The notes: a model not told the origin generated them from the sequence alone. Counted from the first letter of the stretch, positions 9,134-18,296 are shown. The stretch: 64,000 nucleotides of DNA from Companilactobacillus kedongensis (GCF_003946625.1 NZ_RHOR01000003.1:62001-126000), one strand, 5' to 3'. Translations and numbers: made by a program.

Positions 9134-9959
9134 GTAGTTTGATCCCGGCGTCATTTAGCGCAACAAGATATTTTCTCAAAAGTAAGTTTTTAACAGCGTA
9201 CTGTTCGCCGTGTTTTGTATATGCGTGGACTTGTAAGACTAGTGTGCCGTCATTTAAATTTGAAAATCCCAGTACAGTGGGAGCCTTGGTTATCTGAAGA
9301 CTTTTAATACTTAATCCAGCATTAACTTCTCGGATAACTTTTTTTATTTCTTCAAAAGGTGAGTTGCTGTACACCGGTATATTGATCAAAGCCTGCATAT
9401 CATTTCTGGATTTATTACTGACAACAGTAATATTTCTATTCGGTATGAAATTCAGTGTGCCGTCGACACTTTTTATTTGAGTGGTCCGAATGCCGACGTA
9501 AGTGACGACCCCTTCGATATTGTTGACTTGAATCGTATCACCGACACTTATTTGCTGTTCTAATAAAATGAAGAAACCATTGACCATATCGGAAACAAAT
9601 CCTTGTGCGCCAAGACCAATTGCCAAACTGAATATTCCGGCACCTGCAATCAAGGTCCCAACGGGAATACCGATAGCTGAAAGTAAAGCGTAGATCCAAA
9701 AGAACAACAAGACGTAGCGGAAAATATTTAGAACGATCGTATAGATCGTATCCATTTTGTTTTGAGGGATAGGATTCTTACTGATTTTTAGATTACTCTT
9801 GAAAATATGTCTTATGATTTTTTTGCCGATCCAATTTATCAACAGTAATACGACAGTCAAAAGAATCAGTTGGCTTACAACGGATAGTACATGTTGCGCC
9901 AAACTTTCCCAGTCGACTTTAAATAGGATGTTTTTAATGAAGGTATTGAATGAATTCAA
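9126..9959 (-). CDS. MscS-family small-conductance mechanosensitive channel
   Basis: A 277-residue membrane channel that opens under membrane tension to release solutes during osmotic downshock. The N-terminal third holds three hydrophobic helices (about 22-45, 68-90, 95-125), the last being the glycine/alanine-rich pore helix (GTLIAGAGIFSLAIGLGAQG). It is followed by the beta domain (VGDTIQVNNIEGVVTYVGIRTT, positions about 140-160) and the NRNITVVSN stretch typical of the family. The start is TTG at 9959 with AAAGGAAC upstream; an ATG is not available. It is convergent with and overlapping the CPBP gene end by 8 bases, with no room for a terminator between them. A single-gene unit. Confidence 0.93.
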   Translation of the reverse strand: MNSFNTFIKNILFKVDWESLAQHVLSVVSQLILLTVVLLLINWIGKKIIRHIFKSNLKISKNPIPQNKMDTIYTIVLNIFRYVLLFFWIYALLSAIGIPVGTLIAGAGIFSLAIGLGAQGFVSDMVNGFFILLEQQISVGDTIQVNNIEGVVTYVGIRTTQIKSVDGTLNFIPNRNITVVSNKSRNDMQALINIPVYSNSPFEEIKKVIREVNAGLSIKSLQITKAPTVLGFSNLNDGTLVLQVHAYTKHGEQYAVKNLLLRKYLVALNDAGIKLPK

Positions 9960-10044
9960 GATATTTTGTTCCTTTCTGGTAAGTCAGAACTTATTATAAT
10001 AGAATGAGATTGTGAATGATATTACAAATTAGGGAGTGGATATT

Positions 10045-10548
10045 ATGTCAGAGCCAGAATTTAAAGAAGGATACGTTAATTTTAAGACTGGAAGGTTGTC
10101 ATTAAAGGAAATTCAACAAATTTTTAATACATTACCATTTGAAGTCGACTTTATTGATCAAAGTGATCACTTTAGATATTTTTCTGATCAAAAAGAACGT
10201 GTCCATAAGCGTTCAACCGATATTTTAGGTGAAACAGTTGAAGAATGCCATCCAGCCAAAGTGTTGCCATTCGTTAAAAAGGTTATCGATTCATTCAAGA
10301 ACGGTCAAGAAGACCAGTATGAAATGTGTATGCCTTTGCACGGGAAGTTAGTTTATATTCAGTATTTTGCTATTCGTGATGAAGATAAAAATTATTTGGG
10401 TACGATGGAGTTTACGGGAGATATTAGTCATATCAAAGAATTGATGTCAGATACACCCGATGCAACTACTGGTGCTTCAGAGCACAAAGAAATCAAGAAA
10501 CCAATTCCGGATGCTATGACGGGTGCCTCGAAACACGATGATAAATAA
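10045..10548 (+). CDS. PAS-domain protein (DUF438-like C-terminal domain)
   Basis: A 167-residue soluble protein. Residues about 15-130 resemble the PAS domain found at the end of DUF438 proteins (FNTLPFEVDFIDQSDHFRYFSDQ...HPAKVLPFVKKVIDSF...GTMEFTGDIS), a fold that binds small ligands or heme. The tail (about 130-167) contains two near-identical pieces, PDATTGASEHK and PDAMTGASKHD, a short internal duplication. A GTG at 10036 is possible, but AGGGAG at 10031 is correctly spaced for ATG 10045. It overlaps the next gene, apbE, by 11 bases and probably shares its transcript. The ligand and partner are unknown. Confidence 0.8.
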   Translation: MSEPEFKEGYVNFKTGRLSLKEIQQIFNTLPFEVDFIDQSDHFRYFSDQKERVHKRSTDILGETVEECHPAKVLPFVKKVIDSFKNGQEDQYEMCMPLHGKLVYIQYFAIRDEDKNYLGTMEFTGDISHIKELMSDTPDATTGASEHKEIKKPIPDAMTGASKHDDK

Positions 10549-11473
10549 TTTAGCGAAGAAAAAAGCTCAAAAGAGTTTCTATGCTTTAGGAACTCAGATC
10601 AACCTGACGACATTTGGCACGAAAAATACTCAAGCAATAACTGCAGCAATGGATTTAATACGTCATTTTGAAGATATTCTGACAGTTAATCGAAGTAAGT
10701 CGGAAGTTATGAGTATCAATCAGGCGGCGGGGAAAGATTTTGTGCAAGTAAGCCCAGCTACATATAATTTAGTCAAAAAGGCTGTGCAGTGTAGTCGCGA
10801 AAACTTCGGATTTAATGCTGCTATTGGACCGCTAGTGAAACTATGGAAAATCGGTTTTGCTGGGGCAAATCGTCCAGATGATAAGGCAATTCAAGAAAAG
10901 TTAAAATTGATTGATCCAAAACAAATACAACTAGATGACAATAATCTAGCTATATTTTTGCGGTGTTCTGGTATGGAATTAGATCTGGGCGGTATTGCTA
11001 AAGGATATATCGCTGATAGGATCAGAGATTTGTGGAATTCTTTTGGGATCAATAGTGGGATTATTGATCTAGGCGGTAATCTTTTATTTGTTGGAGATAG
11101 TGTACATAATGATTCACAGTGGATAATTGGAATTCAAGATCCTACAAATAACCGCGGGCATGCTATTGGCAGCGTTAAACTACCAGCATGTTCTGCGGTT
11201 ACAACGGGTATTTATGAACGATATTTAGAAATTGATGGGAAAAAGTATCATCATGTCATTGATCCTAGAACTGGGTTTCCATTGCGGACAAATTTAGCCA
11301 GTGTTACGGTTTTTACTAAGGATTCAATTATTGGTGAAATTGAAGCAAAGAGATTATTCTTTGCTGGAGATAAAAAGTTAACGCACAGAAATGATTTATA
11401 TGGAGCGGTTTTTGTATATCAAGACGGCTCCTACGAGACTAGTGGCGTGAAATTAATAGGGGAAAATACATGA
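10538..11473 (+). CDS. apbE: FAD:protein FMN transferase
   Basis: A 311-residue ApbE-family enzyme. It attaches FMN from FAD to a threonine of a target flavoprotein, Mg-dependent. Motifs: FNAAIGPLVKLWKIG near 95, LDLGGIAKGYIADRI near 150 (FAD/Mg site), IIDLGGNLLFVG near 172, and HVIDPRTGFP near 240. There is no signal peptide or lipobox, so it should act in the cytosol. A GTG at 10523 would add five residues; ATG 10538, overlapping the stop of the PAS gene (ATGATAAATAA), suggests translational coupling. Its stop overlaps the next gene by 4 bases. The target is not in this cluster; the flavoprotein at 1-1137 is a possible candidate. Confidence 0.93.
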   Translation: MINNLAKKKAQKSFYALGTQINLTTFGTKNTQAITAAMDLIRHFEDILTVNRSKSEVMSINQAAGKDFVQVSPATYNLVKKAVQCSRENFGFNAAIGPLVKLWKIGFAGANRPDDKAIQEKLKLIDPKQIQLDDNNLAIFLRCSGMELDLGGIAKGYIADRIRDLWNSFGINSGIIDLGGNLLFVGDSVHNDSQWIIGIQDPTNNRGHAIGSVKLPACSAVTTGIYERYLEIDGKKYHHVIDPRTGFPLRTNLASVTVFTKDSIIGEIEAKRLFFAGDKKLTHRNDLYGAVFVYQDGSYETSGVKLIGENT

Positions 11474-11775
11474 AAAAAGATAATGAAGACGTGAAATTAA
11501 TGCTTGATCAAATCAGTAAGGCTTATTCTGATGAATCAATAAGAGCATATCCTGATATTAAAGATATGTTGCTGAGATATGCGACTCAATTGGAAAAAGA
11601 CGATTATACTGACTTGATAGCTACCAAATTATGTAAGGAAATTTCTTTATATTACTTTAAAAATGGTAGTAAATTGCCGGAAGCATTAATCGAGTTGTAT
11701 AAGTATCTGAAACCTAAGGCTATTAAATATGATGCCACAGCGGTTGCTGCTTTTATGTTGCCAATTTGGTTCTAA
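11470..11775 (+). CDS. Putative bacteriocin immunity protein (enterocin A immunity-like)
   Basis: A 101-residue, highly helical, charged protein with no membrane segment. Its length, the LLRYATQLEKDDY...LATKLCKEISLYYFK layout and the C-terminal LIELYKYLKPKA are like the four-helix-bundle immunity proteins that protect producers or bystanders from pediocin-like bacteriocins. The similarity is by eye and modest. The ATG overlaps the apbE stop (ATGA), so it is translated from the same message. No bacteriocin or export gene is nearby, so it would be an orphan immunity protein. It ends 4 bases into a convergent small gene. Confidence 0.5.
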   Translation: MKKDNEDVKLMLDQISKAYSDESIRAYPDIKDMLLRYATQLEKDDYTDLIATKLCKEISLYYFKNGSKLPEALIELYKYLKPKAIKYDATAVAAFMLPIWF

Positions 11776-11996
11776 TTCAATTGTTTGATCATAACTTTTA
11801 GATCTTCATTTAACTTTTGGTAGAGCTCACACTGTTGACCACTTGTTTGATGATTATTTTTGCATAAGGTCAAAAGGATATAGGCAGCTTTAAGGTAAAG
11901 TGTCTCATCAGTATGTTGAAAGTATTTATTGGTGGTTAATTTAATTTTGATGGCTTCGCCAGTTAATAAATTATGGGTTATACAAGTCTTTTTCAT
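11772..11996 (-). CDS. Small hypothetical protein
   Basis: A 74-residue protein I do not recognise. It is mostly helical, with two cysteines near the middle and no signal or membrane segment. The sequence GGTAGG lies 10-12 bases before the ATG, a fair ribosome site. Its stop overlaps the immunity-like gene end by 4 bases, in convergent orientation. The other strand holds no alternative gene over its 5' half, which supports it as real. Confidence 0.5.
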   Translation of the reverse strand: MKKTCITHNLLTGEAIKIKLTTNKYFQHTDETLYLKAAYILLTLCKNNHQTSGQQCELYQKLNEDLKVMIKQLN

Positions 11997-12075
11997 TTGA
12001 GTTTTCCTACCTTTTAAATATTGATATAATTAAATTACGATTATTTTTCGGAAATAGACTGAAAAGAGGAAAAGT

Positions 12076-12657
12076 ATGTATCCACAATTAGATTTAGATA
12101 ATGCAACTGGTACAAAAATTACTATTAAAACTAACCACGGCGATATCAAGATTCAACTGTTTGATGAATTAGTTCCAAAGACAGTTAAAAACTTTGTTGA
12201 ATTAGCTAAGAAGGAATATTACAACGGAATTATTTTTCATCGTGTGATCCCTGATTTCATGATTCAAGGCGGCGATCCAACTGGAACTGGTATGGGTGGC
12301 GAAAGTATCTATGGAGAAGCATTTGAAGACGAATTCTCAGATCAACTTTATAATTTAGATGGTGCACTATCAATGGCCAATTCAGGTCCAAATACTAATG
12401 GTAGTCAATTTTTCATTGTTTCAAACCAGAATTTACCTAAGAGAATGGTAAAACAAATGGCACCAGCTGGTTATCCAGAAGAGATTATTGCTGCCTATAA
12501 GAACGGTGGAACTCCTTGGCTAGATCACAGACATACTGTTTTCGGCCAAGTTATTGATGGCATGGATGTTGTTAGAGAAATCGCACGTGCTAAACGTGAT
12601 CGTAATGACAAGCCCAATGAAGATATTGTTATGGAATCAGTTGAAGTGGAAGATTAA
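12076..12657 (+). CDS. Peptidyl-prolyl cis-trans isomerase, cyclophilin type
   Basis: A 193-residue cytosolic cyclophilin, a proline isomerase assisting protein folding. Core motifs are clear: [15 protein letters not shown], then [20 protein letters not shown] at about 57-77 (catalytic arginine in FHR), NTNGSQFFI near 115, and [18 protein letters not shown] near 155. An insertion (residues about 125-150, with [20 protein letters not shown]) is typical of the longer lactobacillus versions. The start has AGAGGAAAAGT ATG. A terminator hairpin at 12669 closes this single-gene unit. Confidence 0.95.
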   Translation: MYPQLDLDNATGTKITIKTNHGDIKIQLFDELVPKTVKNFVELAKKEYYNGIIFHRVIPDFMIQGGDPTGTGMGGESIYGEAFEDEFSDQLYNLDGALSMANSGPNTNGSQFFIVSNQNLPKRMVKQMAPAGYPEEIIAAYKNGGTPWLDHRHTVFGQVIDGMDVVREIARAKRDRNDKPNEDIVMESVEVED

Positions 12658-12668
12658 GTTACTAAAAA

Positions 12669-12690
12669 AGAATGTGCAATCGCACATTCT
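12669..12690. terminator. Rho-independent terminator
   Basis: AGAATGTGC / GCACATTCT hairpin with A6 before and TTTTTATTT after. It can serve the cyclophilin gene and the convergent DUF2200 gene. Confidence 0.85.
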
Positions 12691-12692
12691 TT

Positions 12693-13043
12693 TTATTTAC
12701 GTAAAATTTTTTCCATTTTCTTACCCTTGGCCACTTCATCGACAAGTTTATCTAGGTAACGGATCTTTTGCATCAGTGGATCTGTTATATCTTCAACTCT
12801 GATGCCGCAGATCACGCCGGTAATTAAATTGGCATTTTCATTAAAATGTGGAGCTTGGTCAAAGAATTCTTGAAGAGTAGTTTCTTGATCAATTTGATTT
12901 TTCATAGAGCTTTCGTCATATCCGGTCAGCCAAAAAATAACTTTGTTGAGATCTTCCACTGATTTATTTTTACGTTCGACTTTTTGAACATACATCGGAT
13001 AAATACTGCTGAAAGTCATCTTTAAAATTCTGTCACTAGCCAT
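12693..13043 (-). CDS. DUF2200-family protein
   Basis: A 116-residue soluble protein matching the DUF2200 family (FSSIYPMYVQKVERKNKS near the start, then VIFWLTGYDE and ITGVICGIRVEDITDPLMQKIRYLDKLVDE). These small, conserved proteins of unknown role occur as single genes in lactobacilli and other bacteria. A longer start at 13073 is possible, but GGAGG at 13051-13055 matches the ATG at 13043. Convergent with the cyclophilin gene. No function can be inferred from the context. Confidence 0.85.
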   Translation of the reverse strand: MASDRILKMTFSSIYPMYVQKVERKNKSVEDLNKVIFWLTGYDESSMKNQIDQETTLQEFFDQAPHFNENANLITGVICGIRVEDITDPLMQKIRYLDKLVDEVAKGKKMEKILRK

Positions 13044-13431
13044 AATCCATCCTCCAAAAATGTTGTAACTCAATTATAGTGGATAAAAGTAAACTTTTCA
13101 GTTCATTAGGCTAGACAAAAATAATACGAACGTGTCAAAATATGTTTATACATATTTCTCTTAGAAACTTGCTATTCTTTGTATTCATAAAACCGACTAA
13201 TAAGTTTTAGATAATGAATAAAATACGAATATCACATTTTTTCCGAAATTAAAAGGTTTTCATAGTAAAAAGTTGCTTGGATAAGTATGACGAATCGTCT
13301 ATCATTAATTAAGGAATTTTACAGGTCACAATTTTATAGATGTTATAATGAAGTTTCATGAATTAAGAACTGTATATAATAGAAATCAAATTTTTTATAG
13401 ATTTAGGTACTAAAGATGGAGGAAACAAATA
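13044..13431 (+). promoter_or_regulatory. Long upstream region of asnB
   Basis: About 390 bases without a gene, AT-rich. -10-like TATAAT hexamers occur at 13344-13349 and 13375-13380, but neither has a good -35. GGAGG at 13420 is the asnB ribosome site. I see no T-box motif here, unlike at asnA. Nothing else can be assigned. Confidence 0.4.
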
Positions 13432-15390
13432 ATGTGTGGAATTATTGCCTTTAGCGATATTGCAACTATGCAAAAAGAATCAACGATTGAATCAATGATG
13501 GAAATGATTCGTCACCGTGGTCCCAATGTAGATGGTGGTGGTCATTACGTTAAAGATCAGATTGCTATGGGATTTTGCCGATTGAGTATTATTGATTTAA
13601 ACGGTGGGGCCCAGCCTTTATCAAACGAAGATGGATCGATAGTTATCACTTTTAATGGTGAGATCTATAACTTTAAAGAACTTCGTGAAGAGCTGATAGA
13701 AAAAGGTCACACATTTAAAACTAAAGCAGATACAGAAGTATTATTACATGGCTATGAAGAATGGGGCATGGAAGGTACCTTGAATCGAGTTCGTGGTATG
13801 TTTGCCTATCTCATTTGGGATGACAACAAGAAGGCACTTTATGGTGCTAGAGATTTCTTCGGAATCAAACCGTTATACTATTACAAACGTGGCGATACAT
13901 TTATTGTTGGTTCAGAGATCAAATCTTTCTTGGAACACCCTCATTTTAAAAAAGAATTTAACAAACGAGCTTTGAAATCATATTTAATGAATCAATATAA
14001 TGATTTGAACGAAACTTTCTTCAAGGGAGTTTATCGTTTCCCAGCGGGACACTGGTTTGAGTTGCGTGATAATGAATTTACAACTCATAAATATTGGGAT
14101 GCTAAATACGATATCAACAAAACTAGAACTGAAGAAGAAACGATCGATGAGATTGATAAAACGGTTCAAGAATCAATTAAGATGCACAACGTTGCCGATG
14201 TTCCTGTCGGAAGCTTTCTATCTGAAGGTGTCGACTCAAGTTATGTGACATCTGTTTTGAAACCTCATGAAGTTTTTAGTGTTAATTTTGACAATGGACC
14301 TTATGATGAAGCCACTGCGGCTGAGGAATTAGCTGATCGAGAGGGCTTGAACTTCAATAAGACAACCGTTACAGGTGACGAGGCTTTTGAAGACTTTGCT
14401 GAAATTCAATATCATATGGATGAACCAGATGGTAATCCATCAGTTATCCCATTGTGGTATCTATGTCGTTTGGCACGTAAAAAAGTTACCGTTGTTTTAT
14501 CAGGTGAAGGTGCTGACGAATTATTTGCCGGATATATAAATTATGGTATGCACACTCAAAGTAAGATCGTTAAGCATTTTTCAAGTGCTTTAAAGAAATT
14601 GCCTAAGGGTGCTCGCTATACTTTGGCCAAAGGTATCAGTAAGTTGCCAGCTTTCCCAGGTAAGGTGCATATGTTTACTTGGTTAGCTAATCCAGCTAGC
14701 TATTATACTGGTGAATCAGTTGTTTATGACTTAGACCAACCAGTTATCTTCACTTCACGTCAGGCTAATGACATTTTGAAACCTGCCTATCATAATAATA
14801 GAACGGTTAAAGATGCATATTACGACGATTTCCAACGTGTAAAAGATGTTGATAGTGTTAAGCAGATGCAGTATATCGATTTACATCACTTTATGCTAAA
14901 CGATATTTTGCAAAAAGCCGATAAGATCTCAATGGCACATTCATTGGAACTACGTGTTCCATTCTTAGATAAAAAGGTTGCTGAACTAGCAAATACTATC
15001 CCAACAGATATGCTATTTAATAGTAAGGGTACTAAATGGGCCTTGCGTCAAGCAGCTCTAAAGCATTTACCTGAAGATTGGGCCAACCGTCCTAAATTAG
15101 GTTTCCCAGTACCAATCAAAACTTGGTTGCGCGAGGAAAAGTACTGCAACAAGGTTCGTGAATTGTTCAGTGAAGATTGGGTCAGCGAATTGTTTGATCA
15201 AAATAAACTTCTAAAAATGCTTCGTAACAATTTTGATGGTAAAATTGATGCTCGCCGCCAAATCTGGACTATTTTTACATTCCTAACTTGGTATAAGCTA
15301 TATTTCATTGATTTTGAAGGTGCACGCGATAAATATGAACATGTCCAACCAGATGTTAAAAACTTTATGGATAATGGTAAATTAGTATAG
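13432..15390 (+). CDS. asnB: Asparagine synthase, glutamine-hydrolysing
   Basis: A 652-residue two-domain enzyme. Residues 1 to about 210 form the class II glutaminase domain with the N-terminal nucleophile Cys2 (MCGIIAF), RHRGPN near 29 and NGEIYNF near 74. The rest is the ATP-dependent synthetase domain. The pyrophosphate loop reads SFLSEGVDSS near 262, with E where many enzymes have G, as in several Gram-positive AsnB proteins. SGEGADELFAGY is near 360. The product is asparagine, usable for growth; some Gram-positive homologues instead amidate cell-wall diaminopimelate, so this alternative remains. It is a single-gene unit with its own long upstream region and a terminator at 15393. Confidence 0.95.
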   Translation: MCGIIAFSDIATMQKESTIESMMEMIRHRGPNVDGGGHYVKDQIAMGFCRLSIIDLNGGAQPLSNEDGSIVITFNGEIYNFKELREELIEKGHTFKTKADTEVLLHGYEEWGMEGTLNRVRGMFAYLIWDDNKKALYGARDFFGIKPLYYYKRGDTFIVGSEIKSFLEHPHFKKEFNKRALKSYLMNQYNDLNETFFKGVYRFPAGHWFELRDNEFTTHKYWDAKYDINKTRTEEETIDEIDKTVQESIKMHNVADVPVGSFLSEGVDSSYVTSVLKPHEVFSVNFDNGPYDEATAAEELADREGLNFNKTTVTGDEAFEDFAEIQYHMDEPDGNPSVIPLWYLCRLARKKVTVVLSGEGADELFAGYINYGMHTQSKIVKHFSSALKKLPKGARYTLAKGISKLPAFPGKVHMFTWLANPASYYTGESVVYDLDQPVIFTSRQANDILKPAYHNNRTVKDAYYDDFQRVKDVDSVKQMQYIDLHHFMLNDILQKADKISMAHSLELRVPFLDKKVAELANTIPTDMLFNSKGTKWALRQAALKHLPEDWANRPKLGFPVPIKTWLREEKYCNKVRELFSEDWVSELFDQNKLLKMLRNNFDGKIDARRQIWTIFTFLTWYKLYFIDFEGARDKYEHVQPDVKNFMDNGKLV

Positions 15391-15392
15391 TA

Positions 15393-15425
15393 AAAATGCG
15401 ATAACCCACTTGGTTATCGCATTTT
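15393..15425. terminator. Bidirectional Rho-independent terminator
   Basis: AAATGCGATAACC / GGTTATCGCATTT hairpin with a T-run, between asnB and the convergent tetR-type gene. Confidence 0.9.
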
Positions 15426-16067
15426 TTATTTACTTATAATGTCTAGAATGATTTTTTTGATCGATTTTAAACTTTTTTGTTCGTCTTCAATTGTAGAAGG
15501 AAGAAAGTGCATCTGAAGAAAGAAGGGTACGAGTTGACCAACAATTGTTCGGATAATTTCGACAGGTTCTAAATCATCTTTAATAGAATTTGTAGATTTG
15601 AGGGTTTTTAATACTGTATCAGCAAAGGCCGGCTGAGAATCTTTGATCAATTTAACGATTAATTTACGGATATCTTCATTGGTCAATAGCTGAGAGAGAA
15701 GGATCAAAATTGAATCGGCATTTTCCTTGAGGAATTTGTAACGATCATCAACAACGAAATTTATTAGTCCTGGAAGGTCATTTTCAAATCCATTAAATTT
15801 TGCAAAGAAGTCGTCGCGATAAACTGGTATCAGATTTTCAATTATTGGACTTAGGATGGCGATTAGTAAGTCATACTTAGTTTTAAAATATTTAAAAATA
15901 GTTGCCTGACTAATACCAGCGGTTTCAGCAATTTGAGCAGTTGAAGTTCCATCATAGCCGTTTTTGGCAAATAGTTCTAATCCTGCCATGAGAGCTGACC
16001 GTTTACCTTTAGGCATTTTCTGTCCGTCTAGCCAATCACGATAATTTTTGAAAATATTACTTTCCAT
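15426..16067 (-). CDS. TetR/AcrR-family transcriptional regulator
   Basis: A 213-residue repressor. The N-terminal HTH spans about 23-70 (LMAGLELFAKNGYDGTSTAQIAETAGISQATIFKYFKTKYDLL). The C-terminal ligand domain is helical and unspecific. It is the third gene of a minus-strand operon after an ABC ATPase and permease, 11 bases downstream of the permease stop. It probably represses this operon. A perfect palindrome, GTGAGTAGTTACTCAC, lies at 17955-17970 just past the predicted transcription start and is the likely operator. The start has AAAGGAG. Confidence 0.93.
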   Translation of the reverse strand: MESNIFKNYRDWLDGQKMPKGKRSALMAGLELFAKNGYDGTSTAQIAETAGISQATIFKYFKTKYDLLIAILSPIIENLIPVYRDDFFAKFNGFENDLPGLINFVVDDRYKFLKENADSILILLSQLLTNEDIRKLIVKLIKDSQPAFADTVLKTLKSTNSIKDDLEPVEIIRTIVGQLVPFFLQMHFLPSTIEDEQKSLKSIKKIILDIISK

Positions 16068-16078
16068 AATAGACTCCT

Positions 16079-17212
16079 TTACACTTTACGATAACGTTTT
16101 AATCCTACCACGTTGAGAATAGTTAGAATGATTAGGAAGATGAATAAAACACCAAAATCTGATCCTAGTGAACTTAATCCGCCACCTTGCATGATAACTC
16201 TTGTAGCGGCGTCACCAGAATACTTAATTGGGATTATGTATGAAATATCCTTTACCCATCCGGCCATAGAGTCTAGTGGGATAATACCTGAGAAGAAGAT
16301 TTGAGGGATGACCAAAATAGGGATGAACTGCATCATCTGGAATTCTGAATTGGCGAAGGTTGAGATCAAGATACCAAAGGCTAATGCTACTAAAGCTAAT
16401 ACTAGATTGATCAGGATCACATAGAAGATATTTCCGACCACTTGGATACCGAGTAACCAGACCGTTACCATAACAATAATGATAGTTTGGATAACGGCTA
16501 GGATACCATAACTAGCCATGTACCCAAAGACGATTTCGTATCTTTTAACAGGTGTGGCTAGTAGACGATCTAATGTTCCACTGGTACGTTCCTTTAATAG
16601 AGCCATACCGGAAATCAAGAAAACGAAGAAGAAGACGAAGAACCCCATCAGAATTGGGAGTATCTTATCAAAGAATCCGGTATTTGAGTCACCGTAAACG
16701 TAATGATTAGTGATCTTTGGCTTTACAGTGGTTTGCTTTTTTTGAGCCATACTTGAGGATGCGTTAGGCATCTGACTCTGAACCTTGGCTAAAGCAGTTG
16801 AAGCAACAGTTAATTTAGATTTAAGTGTCTCGATAGTAGTATTTGTCATGGCGTTCTTAAAAGCCATTTTAACGACTGTTGTTTTCGTTGAATCTGTATT
16901 GGCATACGTCAAATTATAATTACTACCTTTTTGTTGAATGATGGCATCAACTTTGTCGTCTTTCAAAGCCCTTTTAGCAGCTTCTTTAGTGTTGTATTTA
17001 GTCACACTAACATGCTTAGTGTTATCAAGATTAGCACTGATATTTGATGGCATTGAAACAGTCGCTATATCAACATCGGTGGTTGAATTGGAATTAAAAA
17101 TAAAACTCAGTAGTAGTAATATTAAAACTGGAGCTAAAAACATCAATGCTAAGGTTCTCTTGTCTCTGAATAGTTCTTTTAGAACTCTATTCATAATTGA
17201 TATTATTCGCAT
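16079..17212 (-). CDS. ABC-2 type exporter permease
   Basis: A 377-residue membrane protein of the ABC-2/YhgE-like type. One N-terminal helix (about 22-40) is followed by a large extracytoplasmic region (about 45-180, rich in K, T and S). The C-terminal block has five or six helices (about 185-375) and the GTLDRLLATPVKRYEIVFGY loop that contacts the ATPase. The ATG overlaps the ATPase stop (TAATG), which indicates translational coupling. Together they form a drug, lipid or peptide exporter controlled by the TetR protein. Substrate unknown. Confidence 0.92.
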   Translation of the reverse strand: MRIISIMNRVLKELFRDKRTLALMFLAPVLILLLLSFIFNSNSTTDVDIATVSMPSNISANLDNTKHVSVTKYNTKEAAKRALKDDKVDAIIQQKGSNYNLTYANTDSTKTTVVKMAFKNAMTNTTIETLKSKLTVASTALAKVQSQMPNASSSMAQKKQTTVKPKITNHYVYGDSNTGFFDKILPILMGFFVFFFVFLISGMALLKERTSGTLDRLLATPVKRYEIVFGYMASYGILAVIQTIIIVMVTVWLLGIQVVGNIFYVILINLVLALVALAFGILISTFANSEFQMMQFIPILVIPQIFFSGIIPLDSMAGWVKDISYIIPIKYSGDAATRVIMQGGGLSSLGSDFGVLFIFLIILTILNVVGLKRYRKV

Positions 17213-17934
17213 TATAAAACACCTTCTGCCTTCAAGAATACATTTTCAATTGAATCAACATCGTATTGCATTTTAAGAACGTCTGGTTTATCAAAAGCCA
17301 TTACTTTTCCATCGAGTAATAATGCAACTTTATCGGTTAATTCGGCTTCGTCCATTACGTGAGTAGTGATCAGGATGCCTCTTACTTCATTGCGGATATG
17401 TTGTAATTCCTTCCATATCTGTCTACGCAAAGCGGGATCGATACCAACGGTAGGCTCATCCAAAATTAATAACTTGGGCTTACCTAGTAGTGCGATTGCT
17501 AATGATAAACGACGCATCATACCACCAGAATATCCACTGACCCGTTTGTCCAGATCATCAGTTAAATCAACAACTTTGGAAACATGTTCGATTTCGTTGA
17601 TGGTTTCTTTGCGAGACAACCCCTTCATGACTGCAAAAAACTTCAGGTTTTCTCTCCCTGATAGGTCATCATATAAAGCGTCAGTTTGAGCCATGTAGCC
17701 GATGTTTGCTAGTAGTTCACGATTAGGCATGGTTGTGTTGAAGACTTTGGCAGAACCGCCATCGGCTACTTCCATTCCTAATGCCGTTTTGATAACAGTC
17801 GACTTACCGGCACCTGATGGTCCGATCAATCCAACAATTTCACTAGTGTGGACATCAAAGTTAATATCTTTTAGAACGGTTTGATTACCAAATTTTTTTA
17901 CTAAGTGTTTTAGGGAGATGATTGAATCAGCCAT
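17212..17934 (-). CDS. ABC transporter ATP-binding protein
   Basis: A 240-residue nucleotide-binding subunit. Walker A GPSGAGKST near residue 37, Q-loop YMAQTD near 80, signature YSGGMMRRLS near 135, Walker B LLILDEPTVG near 155, and H-switch TTHVMDEAE near 192 are all intact. An in-frame ATG at 17970 would add 12 residues, but it lies inside the operator palindrome; AGGAGG at 17942-17947 fits ATG 17934. It is the first gene of the operon ATPase-permease-TetR. Confidence 0.95.
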   Translation of the reverse strand: MADSIISLKHLVKKFGNQTVLKDINFDVHTSEIVGLIGPSGAGKSTVIKTALGMEVADGGSAKVFNTTMPNRELLANIGYMAQTDALYDDLSGRENLKFFAVMKGLSRKETINEIEHVSKVVDLTDDLDKRVSGYSGGMMRRLSLAIALLGKPKLLILDEPTVGIDPALRRQIWKELQHIRNEVRGILITTHVMDEAELTDKVALLLDGKVMAFDKPDVLKMQYDVDSIENVFLKAEGVL

Positions 17935-17954
17935 AGAAGTTCCTCCTTCAGTAA

Positions 17955-18010
17955 GTGAGTAGTTACTCACCTTTTGGAAATTAGTATAGCATGATTTGAC
18001 TTACTGTCAA
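17955..18010 (-). promoter_or_regulatory. Promoter with TetR-type operator
   Basis: On the minus strand, TTGACA (18010-18005) and TATACT (17988-17983) are 16 bp apart. The perfect palindrome GTGAGTAGTTACTCAC (17955-17970) covers the predicted start region. A bound repressor would block the exporter operon. Assignment to the operon's own TetR gene is inference. Confidence 0.7.
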
Positions 18011-18074
18011 TCGTTTTTCTTAAGATATTTTGAGTATGATAAAATACCAATAGCACATAAGAAGGAGGACACTA

Positions 18075-18296
18075 ATGACATTTGAAAAGATTTTACCTAG
18101 TATCAAGAATGGTGAAAAAGCTGTTCGTACTGGTTGGGAAGGTACAGAATTATTTGTTATCTTACAACAAGAAGGCAAGTTTGAAGGCGATGTTTTGAAC
18201 CCATACTTTTTGATCAAGACTGAAGATGAAGCTTACAGTATGTGGTCACCAACAGATTGTGATATTTTGGCTGATGACTGGGAACTAGTTAAATAA
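18075..18296 (+). CDS. DUF2829 (Tad2-like) small protein
   Basis: A 73-residue protein matching DUF2829: a basic GxR-GW motif near residues 18-21 (VRTGWEG), a middle PYFLIKTEDEAYSMWSP, and the end motif DILADDWELV. Phage members of this family (Tad2) sequester the signalling nucleotide of the Thoeris defence system. Chromosomal members are common in lactobacilli and their role is unknown. The start has AAGGAGG. Its stop shares one base with the start of the SDR gene (TAATG), so the two are one translational unit. No Thoeris genes or phage genes are visible nearby. Confidence 0.8.
   Translation: MTFEKILPSIKNGEKAVRTGWEGTELFVILQQEGKFEGDVLNPYFLIKTEDEAYSMWSPTDCDILADDWELVK

Noticed and set aside
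13074-13431. T-box in front of asnB
   Set aside because: The GGTGGTACCGCG motif and a terminator are absent, so control like that of asnA is not supported.
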